Shown: positions 16,650 to 27,100 of the stretch, piece by piece
Numbering within the stretch: position 1 is the first letter of the stretch
Layout: each line of letters starts with the position of its first letter
NCBI RefSeq assembly: GCF_028598555.1
Contig: NZ_JAQRFN010000014.1
Span: 37,651 to 101,650, forward strand
Direction: 5' to 3'
DNA from: Xenorhabdus anantnagensis
Lineage (GTDB): Bacteria; Pseudomonadota; Gammaproteobacteria; Enterobacterales; Enterobacteriaceae
DNA: 64,000 bases
Made by a program: the position numbers and the translations under genes
Notes under the pieces: model-generated
What the model was told of the DNA's origin: nothing
What the model saw: the letters and a program-made list of their open reading frames with translations, nothing else
Database searches by the model: none

Positions 16650-17885
16650 TCATTCAATATCTGGTGTATTTATAAATCCATGCCAAATATTTCCATATGT
16701 AACATTATTGTCCCCATCTTTACCAATTTGATAATCGAAGTAGATATCACCTCCACCATCCGAATATGCTAAACAATTAATTAGAAAATGATGAGGTATA
16801 TTAAATATCAATGTAGCGGTGTTATCATCATCATCAGGGACATATGGCATATCGTGACAAAAAGTATGGGTGACAATTTTAGAGCTGGAATTAATGTATA
16901 AATTTAAATATATTGTTGAGCCAAGTGATACTTTTTGGTTATCATTTGGATTATTGCTTCCTACTATTTGCACGAATAATCCCGCATTATCTGGATTTTT
17001 TCTGTAATTAGATATTTCATCAGTATTGATATAATCCATTTGTTGTATGATATTATCAGAAGAAACATCAACACTATCATAGATTACACAAGGTTCGTAT
17101 ATTCTATGAACATCCGTCCAGGGTTTATTTGGTCTTCCTTTGTAAGTTAATGTGTATGAGCTAGATTTAGATGTTAAAATATCCCCGAGTTTTTTGACAA
17201 CAACATAGAAAAAATTAGAAACAATATCTTTTTCAAAAATAGAATAGGGTAAATAAAAAGTGGTATCTATGTCACTCGCATTTGTAATTTGGATGAAATG
17301 ATTGGTATACATTGTGTTAACAAAGAATAATATATAGTTTTCACCTGTAAGATTAGAGGATTTTTCAATTTCAACAGGGAATTCACTCTTACCATCTGAT
17401 TTTAAATATGATCCCCATAAATTAATTATTTCTGGTGCGGAAAAATCCTCTTTCATGTTATAAATAGTATCATTAACAATAAATATAATATGATCGGCAG
17501 GAATTCTATTTAGGCTTTCAGGTAATTGTGAAAACAATTTCATTATTAATGATTTTGATTTTGTTGGATAAATGAAAAATAATAATTCTCCTTTTTGTCC
17601 AGTGGTTATATAAAATCCATCAATACCATTTTTTGTCTTAATATCAACTTTTGATTTATCTGAAGATAATATTTTTACCTTTTTTAGGTTGGAAGCGTTC
17701 TCATCAGAAATAAATATATTGGTATTAATTAAAGGTGCACCATCCAGTGATTTTACTATTGCTGTTACTTTAGTAAATATTGTTTCTGATTGACTGTCAT
17801 ATGAATGAGGTACTGATAAAAAAGGAGTGTCAATTTTTAACTGTAATGACCTGGAATCAACAGAATTTGTATTAGAATTATTCAT
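16650..17885 (-). CDS. tandem Ig-like paralogue 2 (411 residues, lacks first domain)
   Basis: Starts directly at the Big_1-like module (FTKVTAIVKSLDGAPLINTN) and lacks the roughly 110-residue N-terminal domain of the other four copies. An AAGGAAG site and ATG are in place, so this looks like a genuinely short gene and not a frameshifted one. The remaining domains are conserved: GELLFFIYPTKS, PCVIYDSVDV, and the terminal FDYQ-(x)n-GNIWHGFINT. A perfect TTATCA-GC-TGATAA palindrome lies 132 bp upstream (18017-18030). Only 29 bp separate its stop from the next gene, so they may be co-transcribed. Confidence 0.7.
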   Translation of the reverse strand: MNNSNTNSVDSRSLQLKIDTPFLSVPHSYDSQSETIFTKVTAIVKSLDGAPLINTNIFISDENASNLKKVKILSSDKSKVDIKTKNGIDGFYITTGQKGELLFFIYPTKSKSLIMKLFSQLPESLNRIPADHIIFIVNDTIYNMKEDFSAPEIINLWGSYLKSDGKSEFPVEIEKSSNLTGENYILFFVNTMYTNHFIQITNASDIDTTFYLPYSIFEKDIVSNFFYVVVKKLGDILTSKSSSYTLTYKGRPNKPWTDVHRIYEPCVIYDSVDVSSDNIIQQMDYINTDEISNYRKNPDNAGLFVQIVGSNNPNDNQKVSLGSTIYLNLYINSSSKIVTHTFCHDMPYVPDDDDNTATLIFNIPHHFLINCLAYSDGGGDIYFDYQIGKDGDNNVTYGNIWHGFINTPDIE

Positions 17886-18016
17886 TTTAGCTTCCTTTTT
17901 GAAAAAATAACTGGAAATATTTCAAATAGATGTAAATCAATTACACCATTATTTTTATTGAAAATAAATTTCTTATACCATAAACAATGTATCATTGTAT
18001 GTATAATGAAAAATAG

Positions 18017-18030
18017 TTATCAGCTGATAA
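18017..18030. promoter_or_regulatory. palindrome TTATCAGCTGATAA, candidate operator
   Basis: Perfect 14-bp palindrome, 132 bp upstream of paralogue 2 and within the 214-bp gap after paralogue 3. The same TTATCA-N2-TGATAA pattern occurs upstream of paralogue 5 and the invasin gene. Confidence 0.5.
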
Positions 18031-18099
18031 TAAAATCAAATGTATGTAAAATATAAATAAAAAACATTCCTAGTTTTATAGTTATAACTTATTTGTATG

Positions 18100-19638
18100 T
18101 TAACTTTCAGAGGTATCAATACTACCGAACCATATTTTTCCATAGGAAACAGTTTCATTAATTGAAAATTCATAATCGAAATAAATGGTCCCAGATGAAT
18201 TATCATAATATGGCTGTATGTTAACAATTTCTTCATAAGGAATATGAATCATTAAGGATGCTAATTGTGTCTTAGAGTTAATAATTGCTGGCATTCTACC
18301 TGTAAATGACTTAATAAATCCTTTATTCCCACCAGAAATATATATATTCAACTTTACATGCGAATTTAACGGAATTTTACCTTTTGATTTATCTCCCCCT
18401 AAAATTTCAACAAACAATCCTGTATTTTGAGTGCTATTATTACCTTCATAGTATTTTATGGCATCATAATCAATATCGTTATTATTTGGTATAATGTTAT
18501 CTGGATTAACACCGAGACTCGTATAAACTATACAAGGATCATACTCTCTTTCTACATTTTGGCTTGGTTGATATATGGCTCCTCCCATATAGGTCAATAT
18601 TAATGGTTCTGAAACTAAAGCATCTCCTTTTTTGTTAACAATAATGTAAGATAACTCAGATTTTTCATAGTAATTAAATATATAATAGGGTAATTTAATA
18701 AAATAAGAACCTAATTCTTTCTTTGGATTTTCAATGGTAAAGAAATAATCAATATAATTTCCGTTGACAAAAAATAAAACGTTATCATCAGGTATAGCGT
18801 TATCATAATTCATTATTGAAACATAAAAATTTTGAGAACCGTTAGAACTTAAATTTCCTGTCCAGAAATTCATAATTTCTGGTCTCTGTAAAGGAGAGTT
18901 CTGATTGGTGTATTTATCATAGATAACAAAAATAGGGCTTTGTGCTGATATTGCTTGGGTGCTATTAGGAATTAAAGAAAATAAATTAATAACTAGTGAT
19001 AATGATTCTTGTGGATATATATAAAATACTAAATTCCCATATTTATCTGAAATTATAAATACTCCCTCATTATTACCTATATGTTGAGTATTAATTCTAG
19101 CCTTTTTATCATCAGCATAGAAAATATGCACTTCTTCCAAGCTACTTTGTATACTTGATGTTATAAAAACAGGTACACTTGATAAAGGTTTTCCATTTTT
19201 ATCTTGTATGATAGTTTCTACTTTAGAAAATATAGTGCCTTTAGGGGGATCATTTGATGATGTGGGCATGTCTAAAATCTTGGGGTTAACACTTAATTTC
19301 AATGATTGAGGATCTATTGTTCTCGCTGTGTATTTTAAAGATCTTGTTTGGAATCCACTGATAGATTCTTCAACATTGAAGGAAATTGAAGAGTATTCAG
19401 ATATCGAATCAGAAACAACAAGTTCAACAGTTGCTGTTGCAATTTTTTTGTTTCCATCAGATAAAGGTTTTACAGGAACAGGATCTGAGGGTACATTAAT
19501 ATTAATGTTTTTTGTAAATAAAATGGTAGAGTTTGGTTTTATTATTTCATCTGATATTAAGGTTACAGTAAACAACAAATGCTGACCTATTATTAAATCA
19601 GTATTATTAGGTAAAGAAAACTTCATTGATAAAGACAT
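18100..19638 (-). CDS. tandem Ig-like paralogue 3 (512 residues), unknown function
   Basis: Full-length member: N-terminal domain (DLIIGQHLLFTVTLISDEII), Big_1-like module (SKVETIIQDKNGKPLSSVPV to GNLVFYIYPQES), middle domain, the block PCIVYTSLGVNPDNIIPNNN, and the terminal FDYEFSINETVSYGKIWFGS. No signal peptide, no Cys-rich tail. A gap of about 100 bp containing a hairpin (19681-19710) separates it from paralogue 4. Codon use is strongly A+T biased, unlike the glnA and typA flanks. Confidence 0.7.
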   Translation of the reverse strand: MSLSMKFSLPNNTDLIIGQHLLFTVTLISDEIIKPNSTILFTKNININVPSDPVPVKPLSDGNKKIATATVELVVSDSISEYSSISFNVEESISGFQTRSLKYTARTIDPQSLKLSVNPKILDMPTSSNDPPKGTIFSKVETIIQDKNGKPLSSVPVFITSSIQSSLEEVHIFYADDKKARINTQHIGNNEGVFIISDKYGNLVFYIYPQESLSLVINLFSLIPNSTQAISAQSPIFVIYDKYTNQNSPLQRPEIMNFWTGNLSSNGSQNFYVSIMNYDNAIPDDNVLFFVNGNYIDYFFTIENPKKELGSYFIKLPYYIFNYYEKSELSYIIVNKKGDALVSEPLILTYMGGAIYQPSQNVEREYDPCIVYTSLGVNPDNIIPNNNDIDYDAIKYYEGNNSTQNTGLFVEILGGDKSKGKIPLNSHVKLNIYISGGNKGFIKSFTGRMPAIINSKTQLASLMIHIPYEEIVNIQPYYDNSSGTIYFDYEFSINETVSYGKIWFGSIDTSES

Positions 19639-19680
19639 GTTTACCTACTATTTTATAATTATGTCGGATATTTATTGTCT

Positions 19681-19710
19681 ATTTGGTGAACACTAATGTG
19701 ATCACCAAAT
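19681..19710 (-). terminator. hairpin between paralogues 4 and 3
   Basis: ATTTGGTGA (19681-19689) pairs with TCACCAAAT (19702-19710) around 12 nt, 30 bp after the stop of paralogue 4. The plus-strand side is followed by TTTTAT. It may end or attenuate transcription between copies. Confidence 0.5.
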
Positions 19711-19740
19711 TTTATAAATTAAATAATCATTATAAAAGGT

Positions 19741-21336
19741 TTAGTCTCCATCAGCGGGCATAGTTTCAATAGCTGCTGACCAAATATTACCATATTGATT
19801 ATCCCCATCAAAAAATGTATAATCAAAAGTAATATTTCCTGCTGAACCATTTTCGTATTCGTTCACACTAACAATATCATCAAATGGAATTTTAATAATC
19901 GCAGATATTTTATTAAGAGATCCAACAGGTTGTTTTATTATTACCCCATGATAAGATTTAGTATAGTTTTTATTTACTGAATTAATGTATAAAGTTAGCA
20001 TTACATGGGTATTTAATAGTACTTTATTGGGTTCAGTAATTGTGTCAGTAGTTCCTAATATTTCGATATATAATCCATACGTTCCGTTATCTGGAGTATC
20101 TGGATATTTCATTATCGCAGCGTAATTAACCGCATCGTGATTTTGTATTATATTATTTGGTTGGATTCCAAGACTTGTGTGAACTATACAAGGAGTGTGG
20201 TTTCTTTTTACACCTGATTCAGGTTCATATGGAACCCCTCCTTTATAGGTTATTGGTAATGACAAAGAAGGAAACATGTCGCCTCGTGGTTTAATGACGA
20301 CATAAGAAAGTTTACTTGGATTGTTAATCTTAAATATTTGATAAGGTAATTGGGTTGTAATGTTATAGCTACCTAATTGACTTTTCGTGTCAATAATATC
20401 TACTTTTTGGTTACAATAATTTCCGTCTACGAAAAACAATATAGTATCACCGTTGTTATTATTGTCATATGAATCTATTGATACGTTGAATAATGATACT
20501 CCAGAAGTAGCCGTTAGATTTCCCTCTTCTTCGCTAGGAACAATTGGAAACTCTAAAGCATTATCATAATCATCAGGTTGACTATTAACGACATAAAGTT
20601 TTTGTTTGGCATAAACTTCACTACCATTAATACCCAGTATATTGGTTGTAAATTCAGCTACTTCTGATAATGAACGATTTGGATAAATATAAAAAATTAT
20701 ATTTCCACTTTCATCTGAATTTATGAAAAATCCTTTCGTGGCACCAAATTTTTTCGGGTAAATTTTAGAAGAATCATCAGTATTTGAAGTATAAATTGAA
20801 AAATTATCAAGATCACTAGGCCTAGTTAATGTTATAAATATTGGTACATAAGGTAAAATATTCTTATTTTTATCCTTTATAATTGCAACCGCTGCACTAA
20901 ATTCTCTTTTAAGTGATGAAGGAGTGTTAGGCACGTTTTTTGTCGGTATATCTAAATATGGTCTAGATAGCTTGAGAACCATTGAATCTAAATTAATATG
21001 GTTTGCTTTACACGTAAAAGTTTTCTTAGTAGTATCTGGAATTTTATCTAGCTCTATTTCAAATATAATAGGATCTGTTTCAGGCATAGTATTAGATACA
21101 GTCAGATGAAGAGCTGCCGTATAGGTACCTGTATGATCAGGAGACGGAGTAAAGTATGCCGAGTTAGTTGAATTAGCCTTAATATTAGTGCCTTTACTGA
21201 ATTTAATAGTTGAGGTTTCTAGATTTTTTTTTGTTATTGCAGTAACAACAAAATCAATTTCTTGACCTATAATCAAATTCGCTTTAGTAGGATCTATTGA
21301 ATAACTAATTTTTGGATCTTCGTCTAGATTAATCAT
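19741..21336 (-). CDS. tandem Ig-like paralogue 4 (531 residues), unknown function
   Basis: Full-length member, closest to paralogue 5. It has the N-terminal domain (ANLIIGQEIDFVVTAITKKN), a Big_1-like module (AAVAIIKDKNKNILPYVPIF to GNIIFYIYPNRS), a middle domain (FVDGNYCNQKVDI), the block PCIVHTSLGIQPNNIIQNHD, and the terminal FDYTFFDGDNQYGNIWSAAI. A stretch of about 260 bp coding residues near 40-130 is almost identical in DNA to the same part of paralogue 5, while the rest has diverged. GAGGTGA precedes the ATG. No export signal is visible. Confidence 0.72.
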   Translation of the reverse strand: MINLDEDPKISYSIDPTKANLIIGQEIDFVVTAITKKNLETSTIKFSKGTNIKANSTNSAYFTPSPDHTGTYTAALHLTVSNTMPETDPIIFEIELDKIPDTTKKTFTCKANHINLDSMVLKLSRPYLDIPTKNVPNTPSSLKREFSAAVAIIKDKNKNILPYVPIFITLTRPSDLDNFSIYTSNTDDSSKIYPKKFGATKGFFINSDESGNIIFYIYPNRSLSEVAEFTTNILGINGSEVYAKQKLYVVNSQPDDYDNALEFPIVPSEEEGNLTATSGVSLFNVSIDSYDNNNNGDTILFFVDGNYCNQKVDIIDTKSQLGSYNITTQLPYQIFKINNPSKLSYVVIKPRGDMFPSLSLPITYKGGVPYEPESGVKRNHTPCIVHTSLGIQPNNIIQNHDAVNYAAIMKYPDTPDNGTYGLYIEILGTTDTITEPNKVLLNTHVMLTLYINSVNKNYTKSYHGVIIKQPVGSLNKISAIIKIPFDDIVSVNEYENGSAGNITFDYTFFDGDNQYGNIWSAAIETMPADGD

Positions 21337-21562
21337 GTTATCACCTCGTTATGAAAAATAAAAAACATATCATTAAATAAATTATTTAAAATATATTAAT
21401 TTTTTATATATCCTATTGGTGTAATGAAACTCTTAATTAACAATTAAATCTATGTTACTTGGTAAACAAAATTTCATAGAATTAATGGTTTTTAGTCCAT
21501 AATTATCATATAGTATCTATTATTAATTGTCACTCATATAAGTGAGCAATCAAGCATCTGAG

Positions 21563-23164
21563 CTAATTATTATAAGAATTAGTATCCTTATCAGAAGGAA
21601 TGGTTACAATAGAGGAATTCCACACCTTACCATATACTGTCTTATAACCATCTGTAATAAAATTATAATCTAAATAAACATATCCTCCTGCACCACTATC
21701 TGTATATGGAATAATATTGACAAGATCCTTATACGGAATATTAATGATTGCAGATAATATACCATCTTTCTGTTTGATTATTGGGTTTTTTGGATAGTTT
21801 ATTATCTGATTTTTATTTTGAGAATTAATATATAAATTTAGTGTTATTTGAGTACCCTCTGATATTGCTGGAACTCTTCCAGAGAGGTCTTGATCACTTA
21901 AAATTTCAATATATAATCCAGTACCATCACCATGGACATATTTCATTATTGCAGCATAATTAATTGCATTATTATTTGGTATTATATTATAGTCTCTGAC
22001 TCCTAGGCTAGTATGAACTATACAACGAGCGTAGTCCCTTTTTACATGAAGATCTGGCTCATATGGTGTTCCCCCTGTATAAGTTACTGGTAAAGCCAAG
22101 GAGGCTCTCATATCTCCCTTTGGGCTAATAACAACATAGGAAAACTCACTAGGCTTGTTGAGTTTAAAAATTTGGTAAGGCAATTGCGTAACATCATTGT
22201 ATTCTCCTATTTGAGTTTTCGGATCAGTAATGGACACACTATGTTTGCTATATACATGATCAACAAAAAATAATATTGTGTCATTTTTTCTTGCGTTTTC
22301 ATATTCTACTGATATACCAAAAACTCGCATACCAGCACTAGAGGAAATATTTCCTGTATCATTCCCCCATATTATTGGATATGGTAAGGCATTAAAAAAA
22401 CTGGGTGGATGGCTATTAACAGTGTAAAGTTTTTGGGTAGCGTAAATTGAACCATCATCAATCCCCGGAATTACTGATAAAAATTCAATTACTTCGGACA
22501 ATGAACTTGTTGGATAAATATAGAAAACTATATTTCCTTGATCATCTGAGTTTATAAAAAAACCCTTCATAGAATCACCGAACATTTGTGGATAAATCCG
22601 AGAATAAGGATCAGTGTTTGAAAAATAAATTGAAAGATTATCTATATCACTATGCTTGCTTAATGTTATAAATATTGGCACATTAGGCAAATTTTTTTTA
22701 TTAATATCTTTTATGGTTGTAGCTACTATACTATATACATTCCCACTTGGAGGAGTATTAGTAACTCCTTGAGCGGGTAAATCCAAATATGGATTAGATA
22801 GCTTGAGAGCCATTGAATCTAAGTTAATATGGTTTGCTTTACACGTAAAAGTTTTCTTAGTAGTATCTGGGATTTTATCTAGCTCTATATCAAATATAAT
22901 AGGATCTGTTTCAAGCATAGTATTAGATACAGTCAGATGAAGAGCCGCCGTATAGGTATCTGTATGATCAGGAGACGGAGTAAAGTGTACCGAGTTAGTT
23001 GAATCAGCCTTAATATTAGTGCCTGTACTGAATTTAATACTTGAGATGCCTATATTTTTTTTTGTTTTTACAGTAACAGTAAGCTGAATCTCTTGACCTA
23101 TAATTAAATTCGCGTTGTCATGTATAGAATAGCTTATTTTTACATATTTATCTTGAGTAACCAT
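21563..23164 (-). CDS. tandem Ig-like paralogue 5 (533 residues), unknown function
   Basis: First gene of the paralogue run after the invasin. Domain order as in its sisters: N-terminal domain (residues about 1-125), Big_1-like module (146-220, SIVATTIKDINKKNLPNVPI to GNIVFYIYPTSS), middle domain (residues about 250-365), the ARCIVHTSLGVRDYNIIPNN block at 380-398, and a C-terminal domain ending in LDYNF-(x)n-YGKVWNSSIVT. No signal peptide. The 241-bp distant palindrome at 23405-23418 is a candidate operator. The conserved terminal FDY-x(n)-YGxxW motif runs through all five copies and may mark a shared binding or secretion module (inference). Confidence 0.72.
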   Translation of the reverse strand: MVTQDKYVKISYSIHDNANLIIGQEIQLTVTVKTKKNIGISSIKFSTGTNIKADSTNSVHFTPSPDHTDTYTAALHLTVSNTMLETDPIIFDIELDKIPDTTKKTFTCKANHINLDSMALKLSNPYLDLPAQGVTNTPPSGNVYSIVATTIKDINKKNLPNVPIFITLSKHSDIDNLSIYFSNTDPYSRIYPQMFGDSMKGFFINSDDQGNIVFYIYPTSSLSEVIEFLSVIPGIDDGSIYATQKLYTVNSHPPSFFNALPYPIIWGNDTGNISSSAGMRVFGISVEYENARKNDTILFFVDHVYSKHSVSITDPKTQIGEYNDVTQLPYQIFKLNKPSEFSYVVISPKGDMRASLALPVTYTGGTPYEPDLHVKRDYARCIVHTSLGVRDYNIIPNNNAINYAAIMKYVHGDGTGLYIEILSDQDLSGRVPAISEGTQITLNLYINSQNKNQIINYPKNPIIKQKDGILSAIINIPYKDLVNIIPYTDSGAGGYVYLDYNFITDGYKTVYGKVWNSSIVTIPSDKDTNSYNN

Positions 23165-24135
23165 TTCATCACCTTATAATAAATATATTTTTTAATAATT
23201 AATCTGAAATTATTTTTTTGATAAATTCCGTTACGTAATAGTATAGATAATATGTAAACGTCAATAAAAACATGTTTAAAATAATAGCAATGAACCAACA
23301 TGCTGAAAAAGAAAAATTAATTTTAAAATTTCCCCGCCAAAAAAATGAACTTATATTTTCATAGCAGTATATCAATATAAAAATAAAATAATAATAATAA
23401 ATGTTTATCACGTGATAACTGTTTTGTATCATAGTATATTATTCTTACAATCAAAAAAAAGATATAATCTGGCTCTATTGTAGTGCAATTTTAGTGTAAA
23501 AAAAGAATATTTCACTGGATTAATTTAATAAAAAATTTATTGATAATTTTATCATTAGTCCATAAAACAAGATCCTACATATTATATGTATTTGATATCA
23601 TAATTATCCAAGTCATAATGTTTGTCTCCCAACAACTCAGAGATTTCGATGAAAAAGAGGGGAATCAATCACATTTCATAAAATTCGCAGATGGGTTGGA
23701 TTTCTAAATTATCCAAAGGTAACGTAGTTATGCATTGAGGTGATAATTTTTAAAGTTAGGAAGACAGAATTAATACTGATATGCAGTGTCCGCGAAGCAT
23801 TGCAAATTACAGAATTATTCATAGAAAAATTAACGGTTGCTCTTTTATTCCGGCTTGATATACGAGATAAGAATAGTCGGGTTGGAAGATAGGATAACAA
23901 AATAAACAATGGTAGTGTTAATGGTCTCCTTTACCTGTACTATGTTTTGTCACCCCCTTTTGTTTGGTTTCAAAATCGACATTTCATATCCTCAAAAATT
24001 GAAAATAGAGAGTATACACAAATAACAACACGTTGAATGTATGACTGACTTTGATGGATGCTATTTATCCTTTTTTCAGCAGAAACAGAGTAGGTGCGTG
24101 GAGAAGATTAGCAGAACTCAGATCTCAAAACTATT
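23165..24135. other. long A+T-rich region between invasin and paralogue array
   Basis: About 970 bp with no credible gene on either strand; short frames lack ribosome sites and known motifs. It contains the palindrome at 23405-23418. Probably the promoter region of the paralogue array plus the 3' region of the invasin gene. Confidence 0.5.
23405..23418. promoter_or_regulatory. palindrome TTATCACGTGATAA, candidate operator
   Basis: Perfect 14-bp palindrome, 241 bp upstream of paralogue 5. It shares the TTATCA-N2-TGATAA pattern with 18017-18030 and 28144-28157. Confidence 0.5.
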
Positions 24136-24168
24136 GAGGAGTCCCTATCGCGGCACTCCTCTTTTTTT
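24136..24168 (+). terminator. strong hairpin with T-tract, bidirectional terminator candidate
   Basis: GAGGAGT (24136-24142) pairs with ACTCCTC (24155-24161), followed on the plus strand by seven T. On the minus strand it lies 22 bp beyond the invasin stop and could end that gene. The better T-tract is on the plus strand, where no known gene reads into it, so a short plus-strand RNA is possible. Confidence 0.65.
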
Positions 24169-24189
24169 GTGTTATACCTCAAGCACTAC

Positions 24190-27100
24190 CTACCCTGCAG
24201 TACATACTATTAACCCAGCTGCATTAGGATCATCAACTATTTTATCATTCACTGAGTCATATATAACATATTGAGTAGGAGAATTTGGGTCCCCCAAGAC
24301 TTTTATCATAACTTTGTCTGGAACCGCTTTTTTATCTCCTTGAAATAATCCCCATCTATAGAGATTTTTAAACTCTGAACCTACAGCTGTTAGGCCATAT
24401 TTACTTAGAAAATCTTTTTTTGATAAAGGCTTATATGTCACCCCACCTATACCTATGTCGTTATCACATGTAACTTTATCATTTATTGTGTGATATCCTT
24501 CAAATATTGGGGAATTAGCATCATGTAGCAAAAATCTTCCGAGAGTTGCCGCGTATTCATACAAATAAATTCTGCCGTCTTTTTTTGTAATTGTAGCTTT
24601 TACTGTTCCACTGCCTTTGTTATCAAAAGATAAAGGGCCTTTATTGTCACTTCCAGCATAAATAAAGTAGAAATACGGGTATGGGTTTGGCTCATAAACA
24701 TCTACCTCATATTGAAGTTCCGATGGATTGAAGGCTGTATCAGGATGAGAAGGGTCTCTCAATTCTCCCCTTAAGGCATCAAAAAAGTTATACGGATGAT
24801 GTGGTTTATAAAATGACTGAGATACACTCGGGTTATATTGATTATAGACATACAGCATAGCGTCCTGAGGCACAGGAGCAAAACTTACCAAATTATCAGA
24901 CTCCTTATCTTTGGGGGCACCACCGGGTAATTCACTCGGTATTGTCAATGTCACTTTGATAAATGTGTTTTCGATATCCTCTTTATTACCAACTCCAACA
25001 TGACTGTCTAATGTTGCATATAAATACCCTTCATCGTCTGTTTTTAGTGATGTTTTTTCAGGTTCAGATAAGTATCTGGAGTCGATTTGTGTCTGATTGC
25101 GTGTCCATGTCACACTACTAAATATATGATTTTGAACTTTATCTTGGCCGTTACTTCCTTTCCTTGTAATCAATGCCCTGTATTTGTATTTATCAGTCCC
25201 ATTACCAAGCAGCGGTTTTTCCTTATCAAATGGTTTTTCAATACCATCGACCACAACCGTATGGACCTCAACACTGGTAATCTCAAAATCCACAGGTGGA
25301 GATTTAAAATTAATTGAATCTACACACTTCTGTGTTGTTGAAGATACAGGAGCACCAACAACAGTCAGACATATCTCAGCATTTGTAACAATAGGTTTAT
25401 CCTTTGTACTTGTTAATTCCGCGTTTAATTTTCCATTAGTTACAGTCGTTATTTTTCCTGAAGGCGATAAAGATAGACCCGCATCTTTTGGATTTGTTGG
25501 TGATTTAATAATCCACTCAAATGGTATATTTCCCGTATCCGTATCTTTGTTTTGAACATCAGCACCAAACACGGTTGCTGTAAATTCATATGATCCTCCA
25601 GAAGTAATTGTTCCATTTGGTGTGCCTGGACTTAATGTTACGCTCTGAATTGATGGCCAGTTGAAAGCCAAGTCTGTTTGCGAGGGTGGAGAACCACTGA
25701 TAGCAGCTTTTACTGTAACTATTTGTTCCACACTGCTGCTAAATGTTGCCACTGGATTACCGGCAGTGTAATTTGTTGTGACTTTATCACGATGAGGAGC
25801 ATCAAAATCCCATGTTATTGGCAGATTTTTCAGTGAATTTTTATCGTTAATTATTGCCGTAACAGTATATGTTTCACCGACCAGTATTGGGCTGTTAGGT
25901 GTAGTTGTTAGTGTAATTTTGGCTGTCTTGAAAGAAACTTTATCAGCTGGAGTTGGTTTTTTTTGCCCTTCAATCGAAAGAGTAACAATGACATCATCTA
26001 CTGGTTCTGAACTCGTCAATGTTGCGGTCAATTGCCCTTTATCATCGGTTTTGTCACCGTTAGGCACTAATTTCAACGTCGAAATCTCTTTATGATCATG
26101 ATCCCAGTTTATATTGGCGATTGATGTGTTTGGTGGGACTGGATTATTACTGCCATCCAAAACAACAGCTTTATAGGTATAAGCCTGAATCCCATCTGCT
26201 ATGAGAGGTGCTGTCATATTGTTTGGTGATGAAACTTTTATTTTGTCTACATGAAAACGTGAAGTATCTTCTCCAAAACTCACCGTTCCTACCAATTGTT
26301 GCGGCTCCCCTTCTATCTTTAAGTAAATTTTTGCATTCTGGATGGCTTTTTTGCTGGTTAATTTAACAATATTTGTTAGATTGCCGAGTTCATCAGTCGT
26401 AAGTTTATCAACTTTATTCCAACTAAATTTCAGACCAGAGGCATCATCTTCAGCAGGGTCTGATATCCACTGAACATTATCAATAGTGGCATTTTTGACT
26501 GGTGTTCCATCAACGGTGTCAAAGGTAATCACGGGATTGAAGGTATAATAAGTTGTACCATCGGCAGGTAATGGTCCTGGAGGTGCAAAGTTAGATTCTT
26601 CCCTTTTCTTAATCTTATAAGGCCTGACAATAACGCTCATCTCTACAGGCTCTGATTTCTGGCCGTTATTAAATTCGGCAAATGCATAAATCGTATAATT
26701 GTTGTTTTTATTGTCACCGGAGAGGAATTTTGGCAGTGTAATTTGAATTGACTGACCTGTTTTAGAAGAAAGTGTTCCCCCATTTTTGTTAAAATCTTCA
26801 TTAGCCGCCCAGTGAATTTGTTTGATAGGTGAATTAGAGGATATTTGAGCTGAAATATCGCGCTGCTGGTGACTATAACCAATAATCGTTTCTGGCAAAG
26901 ACAATTGCGTTTTTGGAATTTCTTTGTGATCAAGCACAATATTGTTATTTCTTTCCACTAAGTCATAACGGCTTCCTGCCAATGTACGCATTGAAGCTAC
27001 ATTTTCTGGTGATAATTGAGTACTGAGAGGTACTCCGAGTTTATAATTGAAATTAGCTAAAAACTGCGTTTCAGTATGACCGCTTTCACCTTGTTTATAA

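Noticed and set aside
24041..24274. Plus-strand 77-codon ORF overlapping the invasin 3' end
   Set aside because: It contains the terminator hairpin within its frame, lacks a ribosome site and overlaps the invasin gene.
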